From: a virus
Virus record (IMG/VR): IMGVR_UViG_3300023178_004792
Coordinates: 1 to 60,037 of that record
Reading direction: 5' to 3' (one strand)
DNA length: 60,037 nucleotides
Below, in pieces: positions 23,491-31,837 of the stretch. How positions within the stretch are numbered: position 1 is the stretch's first letter; every line of letters begins with the position of its first letter. The notes beneath the pieces are model-generated. The model searched no databases, was not told where the DNA came from, and saw only the letters and a program-made list of their open reading frames with translations. The position numbers and the translations under genes are program-made.

Positions 23491-25053
23491 CTAATGGAAA
23501 TCTAAAACATCTTCTAGATCACTGATGTCATCAATACTGATTTTGTTTGAATTTAAATTTTTCATAATGTTATATAGTATGGTCAACTCTTCACGGCTCC
23601 TTGTTTGTGGCCAACCTAGGTCAACCGAAAGTTCATGTAGTTCTAATCTGCGCCTGATCCTTTCTCTCAGTGTCAGTTGTGGGTTCTGTGCATTCACCCA
23701 ACCCAGTCCTAATGCTATGTCTCTCAGTCCCTGTGGCAAATTTTTGAACTTTTTTTCAAAGTCTGGGTCAACCACCATCTCCACATCACCCGGCTTTTCG
23801 ACTTTCTTTGCATCTCGGAACATTCCTGTGTATCCCCATCGCACCATGTGTATTGAACCCGACCTTGCATACTTCCGGAACCTGTGTAGGAATTCTTTGT
23901 TATACTCGTGATCATCTTCTGTCTCTATTGGATAACCAACGAACATCAATGCAACATTTTTGATACCATAATATGCACTCTGTTCAAAATGAAATGCTAT
24001 ATCTTCGTTTGAATAATTTTTTCCCATGTGTTTTCTAACCCTTTCGCTGTAACTTTCAAATCCTGTAACCAGTAGGTTAGCACCGGCCTCATGCATAAGT
24101 TTCCAATCGGTGTCGGGTTGTTCATTCTGTGTCCTGCATATAAACTGTCCCATATACTTCAATGGCCTAAACTTTTCATCTTTTCTCAGTTCTCCAAGTC
24201 GTTGATTTAGTTCGCGAAAGTGTTTCATACTGCCATTGACAAGACTGTCTGTAAAGTGTGTGAGGTTAACCTGATATTCTATCTTGTTCTTCTTGATTTC
24301 ATCTACAAGTTTCTCTGCACTTCTTATACTGAACTTTGGCCAAAGATCAGGAACATTACAGAAAGTGCATCTTCTGACACAGCCTTTTGACATTGTCATG
24401 TACACTCCAGGCTCGTCGGTGTAATAGTATTTCATTGGTTCGATTGAGGCATATGACGGCAATGGCACCGCATCGAGATCCTTGACCATTACTGGCGGAA
24501 GTCCATCTATGCCAGGATAACGATTGCCCTGCAGAAGTTCTTTGATCGTGTCTTCTCCGTCTCCCACAATGTAGTGATCTATAAATTTTTCTTCTTTGAG
24601 GTAGTCTGCTATTGTTTTGTATTTTGTATTCTCATCAACGTTAGGCAAACTGCCCGGCCATGCTCCTATACCATGCCCACCTATCATCACGGTGGCGTTT
24701 ATCCTAGGTCTAAGGTATTTCAACAATTCAAAGCAAGACACTGTGCTGAATCTCGAAAACACACTGATACCTATCCAGTCTGGATCATACTCTTTGACTT
24801 CAATCAGAAACTCTGCTAGAGTGCTTTGTAACTGTTGTCGTGTCTGTTCCGTGATTGTGTCTATCTTGCATCTCCAATATTCTTCTAGTTCACTCCACGC
24901 CGCACTGTCCACTTTGCTATTTAGATAAAGATTGAAATCAAAAATTTTACAGTCCCAACCGATCGATCTAATTATACTGCTTAACAATGCCGCGGCCGCA
25001 GGTGGCCTTTCTAGTTCCTGACTTGGTATGTTGATGAATGCAAACTTTTTCAT
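23491..25053 (-). CDS. B12-binding-domain radical SAM protein
   Basis: The 520-residue protein has a Rossmann-type cobalamin-binding-like N-terminal domain (PDWIGISVFSRF, TVMIGGHGIGAWPG, YIVGDGEDTI) followed by the radical SAM domain with CVRRCTFC (C225, C229, C232). This is the layout of class B (B12-dependent) radical SAM methylases and related enzymes. The classic DxHxxG cobalamin loop is not obvious, so B12 use is not certain. It is coupled by ATGA to the preceding 188-residue gene. The riboswitch-controlled B12 receptor in the window fits a cobalamin need. Substrate unknown. Confidence 0.87.
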   Translation of the reverse strand: MKKFAFINIPSQELERPPAAAALLSSIIRSIGWDCKIFDFNLYLNSKVDSAAWSELEEYWRCKIDTITEQTRQQLQSTLAEFLIEVKEYDPDWIGISVFSRFSTVSCFELLKYLRPRINATVMIGGHGIGAWPGSLPNVDENTKYKTIADYLKEEKFIDHYIVGDGEDTIKELLQGNRYPGIDGLPPVMVKDLDAVPLPSYASIEPMKYYYTDEPGVYMTMSKGCVRRCTFCNVPDLWPKFSIRSAEKLVDEIKKNKIEYQVNLTHFTDSLVNGSMKHFRELNQRLGELRKDEKFRPLKYMGQFICRTQNEQPDTDWKLMHEAGANLLVTGFESYSERVRKHMGKNYSNEDIAFHFEQSAYYGIKNVALMFVGYPIETEDDHEYNKEFLHRFRKYARSGSIHMVRWGYTGMFRDAKKVEKPGDVEMVVDPDFEKKFKNLPQGLRDIALGLGWVNAQNPQLTLRERIRRRLELHELSVDLGWPQTRSREELTILYNIMKNLNSNKISIDDISDLEDVLDFH

Positions 25054-25616
25054 ATAAGTTCCTTTATTTTTGTAACCACGTCCTCACATGTATCGAGACT
25101 GCCTCTGAATTTATGGATCCTGTCAGGATCCCTGTCCAAGAATTTTATTACCTCTTTGTCTTGTTTGATGCGAAAGTACCAATCCCAAAAATCATTTTCA
25201 AACTCCATGAATGTGAAAGTGCCTGGAAAATGCCATATTAATTGGCTTTTTATCTCAGAATCCAGTGGTTGGTTCTTCCTGGCATCTTTGTGTTGTTGCA
25301 CGAACCCTTTGAAATATCTTGGTGCGTAGATTCCTTCTGTCATAAACCAGTTTTCGATCTGTATGCCATCCACACGTATGTTCAACAACTCAAAGGTTTG
25401 ATCCTGAGTGATCTTGCCATTTTGCACAACGGTGTGTTTCTCCGTCTTGTTGATCCAGTCCAGTTTCAGCACATTTTTATCTTGTGGTTTCACACTCCAC
25501 GTAAATTTGTCTTTGTCACATTCGATGTTTTCAATCAGCGTGTCGTTGTGCAATAGATTCAACTTTGGCCAATCTAAACTGCAAGTCGCTTTGTAGGTGA
25601 ATTCAAATTCTATCAT
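25050..25616 (-). CDS. Hypothetical protein between two radical SAM genes (188 aa)
   Basis: The start at 25616 shares ATGA with the stop of the upstream radical SAM gene; an ATG five codons earlier lies inside it. The N-terminal half looks beta-rich (MIEFEFTYKATCSL, FTWSVKPQDKN) and the C-terminal half aromatic and helical (WHFPGTFTFMEFENDFWDWYF). No family recognised. Being ATGA-coupled on both sides to radical SAM enzymes, it is a candidate substrate, carrier or partner of the modification. Confidence 0.7.
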   Translation of the reverse strand: MIEFEFTYKATCSLDWPKLNLLHNDTLIENIECDKDKFTWSVKPQDKNVLKLDWINKTEKHTVVQNGKITQDQTFELLNIRVDGIQIENWFMTEGIYAPRYFKGFVQQHKDARKNQPLDSEIKSQLIWHFPGTFTFMEFENDFWDWYFRIKQDKEVIKFLDRDPDRIHKFRGSLDTCEDVVTKIKELI

Positions 25617-26680
25617 AGGTATGGCTTCCATTCCGGCATAAAACTTTTTATGTCCGTATTCCAGTATTTGTCAAGCTCTTTTAGGAATACCTTGTAATCG
25701 TCAACCGCGTCCTCTGTCACAAACTTCTGGTAGCCTTGTGGCACTTGCAGTTTCAATTCACCAGGTAGGTTCCGTGGATGCAGTTGCTTAGGATCATAAA
25801 CTATGTGCTTCTGTGGATTATGGATCTTTCTCTCTGCACACCAATTGTCCAACTTATCTAAGTGCAACACATTCAGTAACGATATGGTCGACTGCACTAG
25901 CACATTGATACCATAGTCTCTGAATTTCTGGATGTTTGATTCCACAAGAGAAAAGTCACACCCTGGCCTGATGTATTCGTGCACCTTGCCTATGCCGTCC
26001 AGACTTATGATTAACACAACTTCCTTGAAACTTTTCAGCAGTTCAACTAATTTGTTGTTGTAGAACATTCCGTTTGACGTGATATACATGGTCATTTTTT
26101 GAGAATAATTGTTGTCCATCAACCATTTCAACAGGTCCAATAATTTTTTATTATAGAAGGGCTCGCCGCCTACCACGTCAATATATCTAATTGTGTTGGC
26201 GTGTTGCTTCAGCATCGCTTCGGCGTCTTGGTCATACTTGTAAGGCGAAAGTGTGTCCCAACCTATACTCCTGTACACAGCATTCACTCTGGAACTGACG
26301 TTTGTCACACACATCCTGCAGGCGAGATTACACAGTGCTCCAACTTTAATCTTTATTTCAATTGGTGTGAGTTTTTCATCCGGCAGTTCTAAAAGTTCTT
26401 TGTGTTGTTCTAATCGCGAGTTGTTCGCGTTCTGCCTTATGGATGTCTTGCCCTTGCTCTCCATTTCGAAGCATTTCCAACACCCTTTGGGTTGCTTGTT
26501 ATTTCGGAAATCTTCACGTAGATCTTTGAGTTCCTTGCTATCCCAGTAACTCTTGAAATCAAAAATTGGTTCCTGCTGTTGTTGGTACATGCAACAAGGT
26601 CCGGCGGGCAGACCTTCGTCGTATGGATTGCGGTCCATACTGATGAATGGCAATATACAAATATTTTTCCTATTAGTCAT
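25613..26680 (-). CDS. Radical SAM protein with twitch/SPASM-like region
   Basis: I prefer the start MTNRKNICILPF at 26680; an in-frame ATG at 26731 is also possible. It has paired cysteines near the N-terminus (GPCCMY), CWKC, then CNLACRMC (CxxxCxxC), VGGEPFYN, SLDGIG and EYIRPG. The extra N-terminal cysteines could hold an auxiliary cluster. It is the first gene of an ATGA-coupled trio with a 188-residue protein and a B12-type radical SAM enzyme. Substrate unknown. Confidence 0.88.
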   Translation of the reverse strand: MTNRKNICILPFISMDRNPYDEGLPAGPCCMYQQQQEPIFDFKSYWDSKELKDLREDFRNNKQPKGCWKCFEMESKGKTSIRQNANNSRLEQHKELLELPDEKLTPIEIKIKVGALCNLACRMCVTNVSSRVNAVYRSIGWDTLSPYKYDQDAEAMLKQHANTIRYIDVVGGEPFYNKKLLDLLKWLMDNNYSQKMTMYITSNGMFYNNKLVELLKSFKEVVLIISLDGIGKVHEYIRPGCDFSLVESNIQKFRDYGINVLVQSTISLLNVLHLDKLDNWCAERKIHNPQKHIVYDPKQLHPRNLPGELKLQVPQGYQKFVTEDAVDDYKVFLKELDKYWNTDIKSFMPEWKPYL

Positions 26681-26820
26681 AACTTCTTGTAATGGCTTGT
26701 GGTGATACCACTTACGGCCTGGCCCACGCATTTAAGACATAGAGGTCAGTGTATATGCCGACGTCACTGTATTGTGGCGTTGCGGCAATATTTATTTCTT
26801 GTGTAAATGGTTCAAAAAAA

Positions 26821-27180
26821 TCAATTTCGTCTCATCTTAGAGATTTCTTTGGCACCTTCTTCATCCCACACAGGAACCAAGTTTGATTTATGCATAAGTC
26901 CAATACCGATCAGTTTACGTTCACCGGAGTAGGCCTGAGGTTGTACCTTCTTGCCGCCAGCAACTGGCACTTTGTCCGAACACTGGGGATAGTTTGGGTC
27001 TGTTTTATACTCTGGAATATCATAGCCCTTGAAGTTCTTGGTCTTCTGCTTGAGAGTGTAAGTGTCGAGGCCCTGCGACTGCAACCATTCCTCGTGGTTG
27101 GCCTGTGCGTCACGATTCCGTTTAGAATTCTCTGCCTTCTTCTTCATTCTCTTTGCTAATCTCAGTTGTATGAAACCCAT
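26821..27180 (-). CDS. Conserved-looking phage hypothetical protein (119 aa)
   Basis: A basic N-terminal helix (LAKRMKKKAENSKRNRD) is followed by a polar domain with DIPEYKTDPNYPQCSD and GERKLIGIGLMHKSNLVPVW. The last block looks familiar from T4-like marine phages, but no function is known to me. A host-type promoter sits directly upstream, within the 3' end of the muramidase gene. Confidence 0.7.
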   Translation of the reverse strand: MGFIQLRLAKRMKKKAENSKRNRDAQANHEEWLQSQGLDTYTLKQKTKNFKGYDIPEYKTDPNYPQCSDKVPVAGGKKVQPQAYSGERKLIGIGLMHKSNLVPVWDEEGAKEISKMRRN

Positions 27181-27185
27181 GTTTA

Positions 27186-27214
27186 ATTATAACATTATGG
27201 TAATTTGTTGTCAA
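27186..27214 (-). promoter_or_regulatory. Host-type promoter before the 119-residue gene
   Basis: TTGACA at 27214-27209 and TATAAT at 27191-27186 on the minus strand, 17 bases apart. The -35 box lies inside the last codons of the upstream muramidase gene. The -10 is only 5 bases from the ATG at 27180, so the message would be leaderless or nearly so. Confidence 0.7.
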
Positions 27215-27944
27215 CTATCGCCTGCAATATGATTGCCGCGTATTCTGGATTGGTGCTCCAGGCACTCATCCTTACCATCAATGCTCTGTAGTCCCATTTA
27301 CCTGTGTCTATTTGTTTTTCTCTTTCAATTCTGAATTCCTTATATGCTGGGTGCCTGTTCAGTATTTCGATCATGTCCTTGACAGAATTACATTTGGTAA
27401 CATATTTCTTGACTCCCCATGGTGCGTCCATGTTGCCTTTTGCCTTCATGTGTGGCACGTTTTTGAGGTCCCACGTCCTAACACCAAATAGTGCGTTACC
27501 TTCCATTGCGAACCTGCTGGTCCCCCAACCACTCTCAACACCGGCCATGGCAATTATAATACTTGTTGGAACCCTGCTTAATCTATCAGTGGTGTAGTTG
27601 AGATATTGAACACACCTCCTAGTAGACTCCAGGAACTCTGCTTTGTTGGTATATTCAAATTCGGGTTGTTCCAATCCAAGCAGATGCACTTCACTCAGTT
27701 CCTTTTTATGAAATTGGCCTTCAAGTTTCTCCACGGTCCATGGATTAGGATAAAAGGTTCCACCTATAAAAGAACCACCAAAACCGATCATTGCCAAAAG
27801 TAGAGTGCCAAAAATCCATTTTGTTATATTTGGTGTTGTGTCTGTTTTGTTCAGGGAGGTGGACCGAGATTTTACTGCATTGGCCTTTTTGGCGCTGTTG
27901 GTACTCGAGTCCACTTGCTTTAGTCCCCCTAAATTAAACCGCAA
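27195..27944 (-). CDS. Membrane-anchored Bax-like glucosaminidase/muramidase
   Basis: The 249-residue protein has a basic N-terminus, one transmembrane segment at about 43-63 and a C-terminal glucosaminidase-type domain: MAGVESGWGTSRFAMEGNA (catalytic Glu likely E137), ALFGVRTW and GNMDAPWGVKKY, as in the Bax/FlgJ family. It should cut peptidoglycan while anchored in the inner membrane with the domain in the periplasm. It may help lysis or entry. It overlaps the preceding gene by 11 bases. Confidence 0.85.
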   Translation of the reverse strand: MRFNLGGLKQVDSSTNSAKKANAVKSRSTSLNKTDTTPNITKWIFGTLLLAMIGFGGSFIGGTFYPNPWTVEKLEGQFHKKELSEVHLLGLEQPEFEYTNKAEFLESTRRCVQYLNYTTDRLSRVPTSIIIAMAGVESGWGTSRFAMEGNALFGVRTWDLKNVPHMKAKGNMDAPWGVKKYVTKCNSVKDMIEILNRHPAYKEFRIEREKQIDTGKWDYRALMVRMSAWSTNPEYAAIILQAIVDNKLP

Positions 27945-28290
27945 CTTTTTGCTCGGTTGCTGATGTTTCTGTGGTATCAGTAGAATACTTTTTGTTGTAT
28001 TCCGCTTCTGCGTTTCTCATCGCATTATTCCAATCTGCTTTAGACAGACCTGTAAACCTTGTGATGATCCCGTCAGACAAGATCTTGAAAGATCCACATA
28101 ATTTGTGTGATCCGTCTTCAGAAATCTTGTGTACAACACCTGTGGCTTTACCGTCTGCGTTCTCTCTGCCCATGATGTACATGTAATTTCCAGATCTACC
28201 TCTCCACTTGTTATTTGTCTGCGTGTCTTCTTGGCATCTAGACCTTACTTGGTCCATAACCAATTGTGCTTTTGCTGAACATTTATACAT
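27934..28290 (-). CDS. Hypothetical protein before the muramidase (118 aa)
   Basis: A 118-residue polar protein with GNYMYIMGRENADGK, CGSFKILSDGIITRFTGLS and a Thr-rich tail. No family recognised. It is the first gene behind a strong host-type promoter and overlaps the muramidase start, and AGGAGAAAAT gives a good ribosome site. Confidence 0.68.
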   Translation of the reverse strand: MYKCSAKAQLVMDQVRSRCQEDTQTNNKWRGRSGNYMYIMGRENADGKATGVVHKISEDGSHKLCGSFKILSDGIITRFTGLSKADWNNAMRNAEAEYNKKYSTDTTETSATEQKVAV

Positions 28291-28313
28291 ATTTTCTCCT
28301 CTTTGTTACCATT

Positions 28314-28341
28314 ATTATAACAGGTAATGGTAAACAGTCAA
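28314..28341 (-). promoter_or_regulatory. Host-type promoter for the muramidase unit
   Basis: TTGACT at 28341-28336 and TATAAT at 28319-28314 on the minus strand, 16 bases apart, followed by AAAGAGGAG and the ATG at 28290. Confidence 0.75.
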
Positions 28342-28359
28342 CCTGGTAAAATCTTCCAT

Positions 28360-28512
28360 TTATTGGAGTTTATTATACTGTTTACACAGATATAGGTAGA
28401 CTTTTTGCCAATATTTCTTGATTCCAGGGTCATTTGCAGTCATCATCATCTGGTACGCATTGTTGATCAAACGATTTTTACTTGGTTCAAACTGCTTTGC
28501 TAATGGTGTCAT
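28360..28512 (-). CDS. Small hypothetical protein (50 aa)
   Basis: A 50-residue frame starts MTPLAKQFEPSKNRLINNAY and ends KQYNKLQ. The start shares ATGA with the stop of the upstream 173-residue gene, the coupling common in this genome, which supports it being real. No family recognised. Confidence 0.6.
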   Translation of the reverse strand: MTPLAKQFEPSKNRLINNAYQMMMTANDPGIKKYWQKVYLYLCKQYNKLQ

Positions 28513-29030
28513 TTGAGGTTTGCCAATATCTCGGCTTCTTTTCTTTTTAATTTTTCTACTTTTTCTCTTTGCTCTTCTTCAAGTTCTTCTTTGGTTTTCA
28601 CTTTCTCTGGTTCCAGTTCTGTGGGAGCCTCTATTGGCAATCCTCCGTTGTCGAACCATCTGCCATCCGCCGTCACGTTGCATCTGCTGTAGAAGTTTTT
28701 GCTTTCTCGTGTAATGGGATCAACGTTGGTAATCAATCTTCTCTTCTTGTAGAGTTTGCCTTTGTACACAGTGCCGTTTGCCTGTAATAATTCACCTTCA
28801 TTCCATAGGTTGCCGTAGATCCTGTCTACCATTATGTACTCATCCCCGTCTTCGTCTTTCATCCTTTTTGCCTTTTCGTACTTCTTAGGGAGTTTGTGTA
28901 TTGATTCTGGTGTGGATGTGTAGAACCTGTTGGTGTAGGATCTTACTTTTGGTTCTGACTTCGTTGCGCCAACACCACTGCTGTCTGTGATCTTGTTGAG
29001 GTTTGCTAGTAATTCTTTTGTTTTACTCAT
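28509..29030 (-). CDS. Hypothetical protein (173 aa)
   Basis: A charged 173-residue protein with DEDGDEYIMVDRIYGNLWNEGE, a WFDNGGLPIEAP stretch and a C-terminal charged helix (EELEEEQREKVEKLKRKEAE). No family recognised. It lies in a chain with a possible 25-residue peptide upstream and a 50-residue protein downstream, each joined by ATGA. Confidence 0.68.
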   Translation of the reverse strand: MSKTKELLANLNKITDSSGVGATKSEPKVRSYTNRFYTSTPESIHKLPKKYEKAKRMKDEDGDEYIMVDRIYGNLWNEGELLQANGTVYKGKLYKKRRLITNVDPITRESKNFYSRCNVTADGRWFDNGGLPIEAPTELEPEKVKTKEELEEEQREKVEKLKRKEAEILANLK

Positions 29031-29104
29031 ATGACTTGCACGGAGGTGCCCAACGTAATCGCCTTCGAGCTGTCACCACCCTTTGGCACTATTTTACCTT
29101 GCAT
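29027..29104 (-). CDS. Possible 25-residue peptide
   Basis: A short frame reads MQGKIVPKGGDSSKAITLG and ends in SVQVI, with its TGA overlapping the next ATG as ATGA. It lies behind a good promoter (29197-29170), but no Shine-Dalgarno precedes it, so it may instead be untranslated leader. Confidence 0.4.
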   Translation of the reverse strand: MQGKIVPKGGDSSKAITLGTSVQVI

Positions 29105-29169
29105 AAGACATAGAGTGTCTCTGAAGTTTGCGTTTACAAGTGACGACGTTGGCCCCTGTGCTTTCCTAT

Positions 29170-29197
29170 ATTATACACTATTTTGGTTATGAGTCAA
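29170..29197 (-). promoter_or_regulatory. Host-type promoter for the 25/173/50-residue gene chain
   Basis: TTGACT at 29197-29192 and TATAAT at 29175-29170 on the minus strand, 16 bases apart. It overlaps the last codons of the upstream 176-residue gene. The transcript would carry a leader of about 60 bases before the 25-residue frame. Confidence 0.72.
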
Positions 29198-29717
29198 CCT
29201 TGATCCCCAACATCCTAAAATGATCCTCTAAGGTATATTGTACTAGGTCTATCTCTTTACCATCAACACTTATGATCTTTTTGTCAAATCCTGCATTAAC
29301 ATACCTCCTGAACGGATACTTCCAGTTTCCTGACTGTTGCCAATCGGATTCAAGGACGTGTTTATCAGCATCACTGATCATGCACAACGGCATCTGCAGG
29401 CACATCTCCGCTGTGATCTTGTCGTGCAGGTATGCGTTGATGATTTTGTTCTGCGGTATCACGTGTTCCAAATGTTGTTTACCCTCGAGGTCGTCAGCAC
29501 GGTAATGATATCCCATGGGAGCCAACTGTTTCTGCATCGACCTGATGTAGAGAGTCAAAGATGTTTTGATGTGCTTCTTAGTGGCCTGACTCCAAGTGTC
29601 ACGGAACAGGTCCGCCTTCATCTCGTCGATGTATTTGGCCAGTTCTGTCACTCCCGGTCTGGTCTTGCTTTTAAAAGTGATCTCTGGCAGGTTGTTAAGG
29701 CTTTGGTAGTCTATCAT
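29187..29717 (-). CDS. Hypothetical protein with an HNH-like block (176 aa)
   Basis: The central block EHVIPQNKIINAYL, followed by MPLCMISDADKHVLESDW, is reminiscent of HNH-type His/Asn motifs, but the zinc-finger cysteines are missing. I therefore do not assign nuclease activity. It overlaps the preceding small gene by 23 bases and ends inside the next promoter. Confidence 0.6.
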   Translation of the reverse strand: MIDYQSLNNLPEITFKSKTRPGVTELAKYIDEMKADLFRDTWSQATKKHIKTSLTLYIRSMQKQLAPMGYHYRADDLEGKQHLEHVIPQNKIINAYLHDKITAEMCLQMPLCMISDADKHVLESDWQQSGNWKYPFRRYVNAGFDKKIISVDGKEIDLVQYTLEDHFRMLGIKVDS

Positions 29718-29889
29718 GAAACTGCTCCCTCGTTATGTTTGGCATCCATTCCAACTCCACCGCATCCGCTCCTTGGTCGTACTGCTCCTGCACTGACTCC
29801 TCTATGAGGTCCTGCGGCAGGCACAACCACCAAGTTTCTGTTTTATCCGACTTGGTGACCAGCATTTTGTAGGTCTGTTCCTTATCCAT
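29695..29889 (-). CDS. Small hypothetical protein (64 aa)
   Basis: An acidic 64-residue protein with ETWWLCLPQDLIEESV and DAVELEWMPNITREQF. No family recognised. It overlaps the ParB-like gene upstream by 8 bases and the 176-residue gene downstream by 23. Confidence 0.6.
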   Translation of the reverse strand: MDKEQTYKMLVTKSDKTETWWLCLPQDLIEESVQEQYDQGADAVELEWMPNITREQFHDRLPKP

Positions 29890-30961
29890 TGATGTATTTC
29901 TTAAATGCAGTCTGCGCCTCAGACTCGGGTGATATGTTGTTATTTTTCAATCCCACCTGCACTTGTTGTATGAAACTTGGCTCGAAACCTTCCGGCACCT
30001 CAAGTTCATATATCTCTTTCAGTATGTGTGCCATTGCCACCGGTGCGTCCCAACCTGTACCATTGGCGTGTTGCCATTGCCTTTTACTGGCGGTGTGTAT
30101 CAGTGTGGCACTAGCACACACACTCTTTGTGGCCACCAACAACTGCTTCATCCAGTCCGCCGGCAATCTGTGCAACCTGCCCGCTGACAACTCATACTGC
30201 TTCATCAGTCCTATGAATATGCCCTGGTTGATCTCTCCTCCCGGCTCATCTGGAAAAACCTCTTTTATGGCCTGTAAGGCATTGGTCAGGCCTTGTTTGC
30301 CCGCCATCTTCATGCCCTTATAGGCGTAGTCGAAGTGCGAGAAGTAATGTTCGTTTGGACCTTTCTTGTTGGCACTGCTCCTTACCCTCTTGGGCTCTAG
30401 GTCGATGCCCACTTGGTCAAATGCGTCCTGCACCTGTCTTGCAATCCAGGGTCTGCTGTCAACTTCCTCTTCACCCATCTTATATCTGTGTAATAGCACC
30501 CTGTGGATCTCTTCGGTGCCTGCTCTAAGTATTCCAGTATCATTCACGATCTCAAACGCAATGGCGTCAAATGCCGGTTCATCTGTTTCCACGATAGTAA
30601 CAGGTATGCTTTTGAAACCCAACAGTGCAAGGCTCACCGCCCTGTGCTGTCCATCAAAAATGTAAAGTGTCTTGCTGTCAGACCTCCTCACAGCGGATAC
30701 AGGACAACACACACGTGGATCGAACTTCCTCATGATGTTCATCACGTGTCCTGCCCTCACGTCTCTCTGTACGGAGTAGTTGAATGAGAAGTCCTCTAAC
30801 GGGTGTGCCTCAGTGCCCAGTGGCAAAGTGAATCCTTCGTCCAACTTGTTTTTTAGATTAATTTTTGCTTCTTCGTACCTTTTAGACCAGTTTGGTACAT
30901 CTTCTGGTGCTTCTCTTCTTACTTCATCAACGACGTCGAGGAGCGTTCTTACATTTTGCAT
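29882..30961 (-). CDS. ParB/sulfiredoxin-fold protein
   Basis: The 359-residue protein carries RDVRAGHVMNIMRKF, then TLYIFDGQHRAVSLALLG, where DGQHR (103-107) is the conserved loop of the ParB N-terminal fold. The C-terminal 200 residues are helical with no clear helix-turn-helix. Such phage proteins may bind DNA or modify nucleotides (some ParB-fold domains use CTP or ATP). It is the first gene behind the promoter at 31064-31036. Confidence 0.75.
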   Translation of the reverse strand: MQNVRTLLDVVDEVRREAPEDVPNWSKRYEEAKINLKNKLDEGFTLPLGTEAHPLEDFSFNYSVQRDVRAGHVMNIMRKFDPRVCCPVSAVRRSDSKTLYIFDGQHRAVSLALLGFKSIPVTIVETDEPAFDAIAFEIVNDTGILRAGTEEIHRVLLHRYKMGEEEVDSRPWIARQVQDAFDQVGIDLEPKRVRSSANKKGPNEHYFSHFDYAYKGMKMAGKQGLTNALQAIKEVFPDEPGGEINQGIFIGLMKQYELSAGRLHRLPADWMKQLLVATKSVCASATLIHTASKRQWQHANGTGWDAPVAMAHILKEIYELEVPEGFEPSFIQQVQVGLKNNNISPESEAQTAFKKYING

Positions 30962-31035
30962 ATATTCTCCAATTAGTTAATATGTTGTATTTCAAGATAG
31001 TGCCAACAATAGGCGATTTCTAAAAATACAAGTGT

Positions 31036-31064
31036 ATTATAGCACGAAAGCGTTATTTTGTCAA
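31036..31064 (-). promoter_or_regulatory. Host-type promoter for the ParB-like gene
   Basis: TTGACA at 31064-31059 and TATAAT at 31041-31036 on the minus strand, 17 bases apart, with an extended TGC before the -10. It overlaps the last codons of the 95-residue gene upstream. Confidence 0.75.
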
Positions 31065-31348
31065 CGTAGGCGTTTCTTGCCCAGAAGATCTCTCACGGTG
31101 TCTTTGCAGGCATCGTGCCAGTACTTGCCTGATTCTCGCAGGGCATCATTGGCGTGTCTTAATCTTTCTATTATCTTTTCCACTTGTTTGTGCTTGGCCT
31201 TTGTGAGGGGTCTGCCCTTGGCCTGTGCCTTGTCAATGATGTCAAGGACCCGGTCTATGTCTGGACAGGTGATATCCGGAACCTTGGGTGCTTTCTTGCG
31301 TATCTTGGACCAATAATTAGTCCGCTTTTGTGCTGATTGAAACAACAT
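31061..31348 (-). CDS. Small basic helical hypothetical protein (95 aa)
   Basis: A Lys/Arg-rich 95-residue protein (AKGRPLTKAKHKQVEKIIERL, KDTVRDLLGKKRLR). No family recognised; a nucleic-acid-binding role is possible from charge alone. A leader with GGGGAGG just before the ATG provides a strong ribosome site, and TAAATA lies further upstream. Confidence 0.66.
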   Translation of the reverse strand: MLFQSAQKRTNYWSKIRKKAPKVPDITCPDIDRVLDIIDKAQAKGRPLTKAKHKQVEKIIERLRHANDALRESGKYWHDACKDTVRDLLGKKRLR

Positions 31349-31396
31349 ATCCTCCCCTTGACAAAAATATTTAACGGCTTGAAATGTAAAGTTATG

Positions 31397-31597
31397 TTAG
31401 TGCTTTGTGATTACCCACGCACGATGATAGAAGTCATCGATATTGCGTTGTATCAGCGACTTGGCCATGTCATTGGCCTGTTGTTCCGTTGGATATGGAC
31501 CATGCTCTTTTTCAGTCTCGTGATCTAAGGTGTTCTGGTCGTTGGGATTGGTGTGAGTGCCCTCTACTACCCAGTATCTGTTTGTCGTCTTGCCCAT
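31397..31597 (-). CDS. Small hypothetical protein (66 aa)
   Basis: A 66-residue polar protein with RYWVVEGTHTNPNDQ and a PYPTEQQANDMAKSLIQ helix. No family recognised. It follows the 24-residue membrane peptide by one base and ends a chain of small coupled genes. Confidence 0.6.
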   Translation of the reverse strand: MGKTTNRYWVVEGTHTNPNDQNTLDHETEKEHGPYPTEQQANDMAKSLIQRNIDDFYHRAWVITKH

Positions 31598-31598
31598 G

Positions 31599-31673
31599 CT
31601 ATAATAAAGTGATTGCTCCGTAAATGAAGATCAATGTGTAGATTACGATAATCCCCCACATTGTCTTGGTCAT
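31599..31673 (-). CDS. Possible 24-residue membrane peptide
   Basis: The frame reads MTKTMWGIIVIYTLIFIYG and ends in AITLL, a single hydrophobic helix. Its ATG shares ATGA with the stop of the 55-residue gene and its stop lies one base before the next ATG, so the coupling pattern supports translation. Confidence 0.5.
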   Translation of the reverse strand: MTKTMWGIIVIYTLIFIYGAITLL

Positions 31674-31837
31674 TTGATCCCGTGTCTCTTCGCGTGTTTC
31701 ACACGCCCTTTTTTCATGCCCAGATAGTACTCTCCTGGCTCGTAATCCCAAACCTTGCCGTGGTGCCCTCGTGCATCTGCCCAGGCCATTCTAAGTTTTA
31801 CCAGTAATTTTACTAACGGATTGTGACTTACTCTCAT
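31670..31837 (-). CDS. Small basic protein (55 aa)
   Basis: The 55-residue frame starts MRVSHNPLVKLLVKLRMAW and continues with KVWDYEPGEYYLGMKKG and a basic tail. It overlaps its upstream neighbour by TAATG and its downstream neighbour by ATGA. No family recognised. Confidence 0.6.
   Translation of the reverse strand: MRVSHNPLVKLLVKLRMAWADARGHHGKVWDYEPGEYYLGMKKGRVKHAKRHGIK

Noticed and set aside
29187-29717. HNH homing endonuclease
   Set aside because: His and Asn are present in EHVIPQN but the metal-binding cysteines and second His motif are missing.
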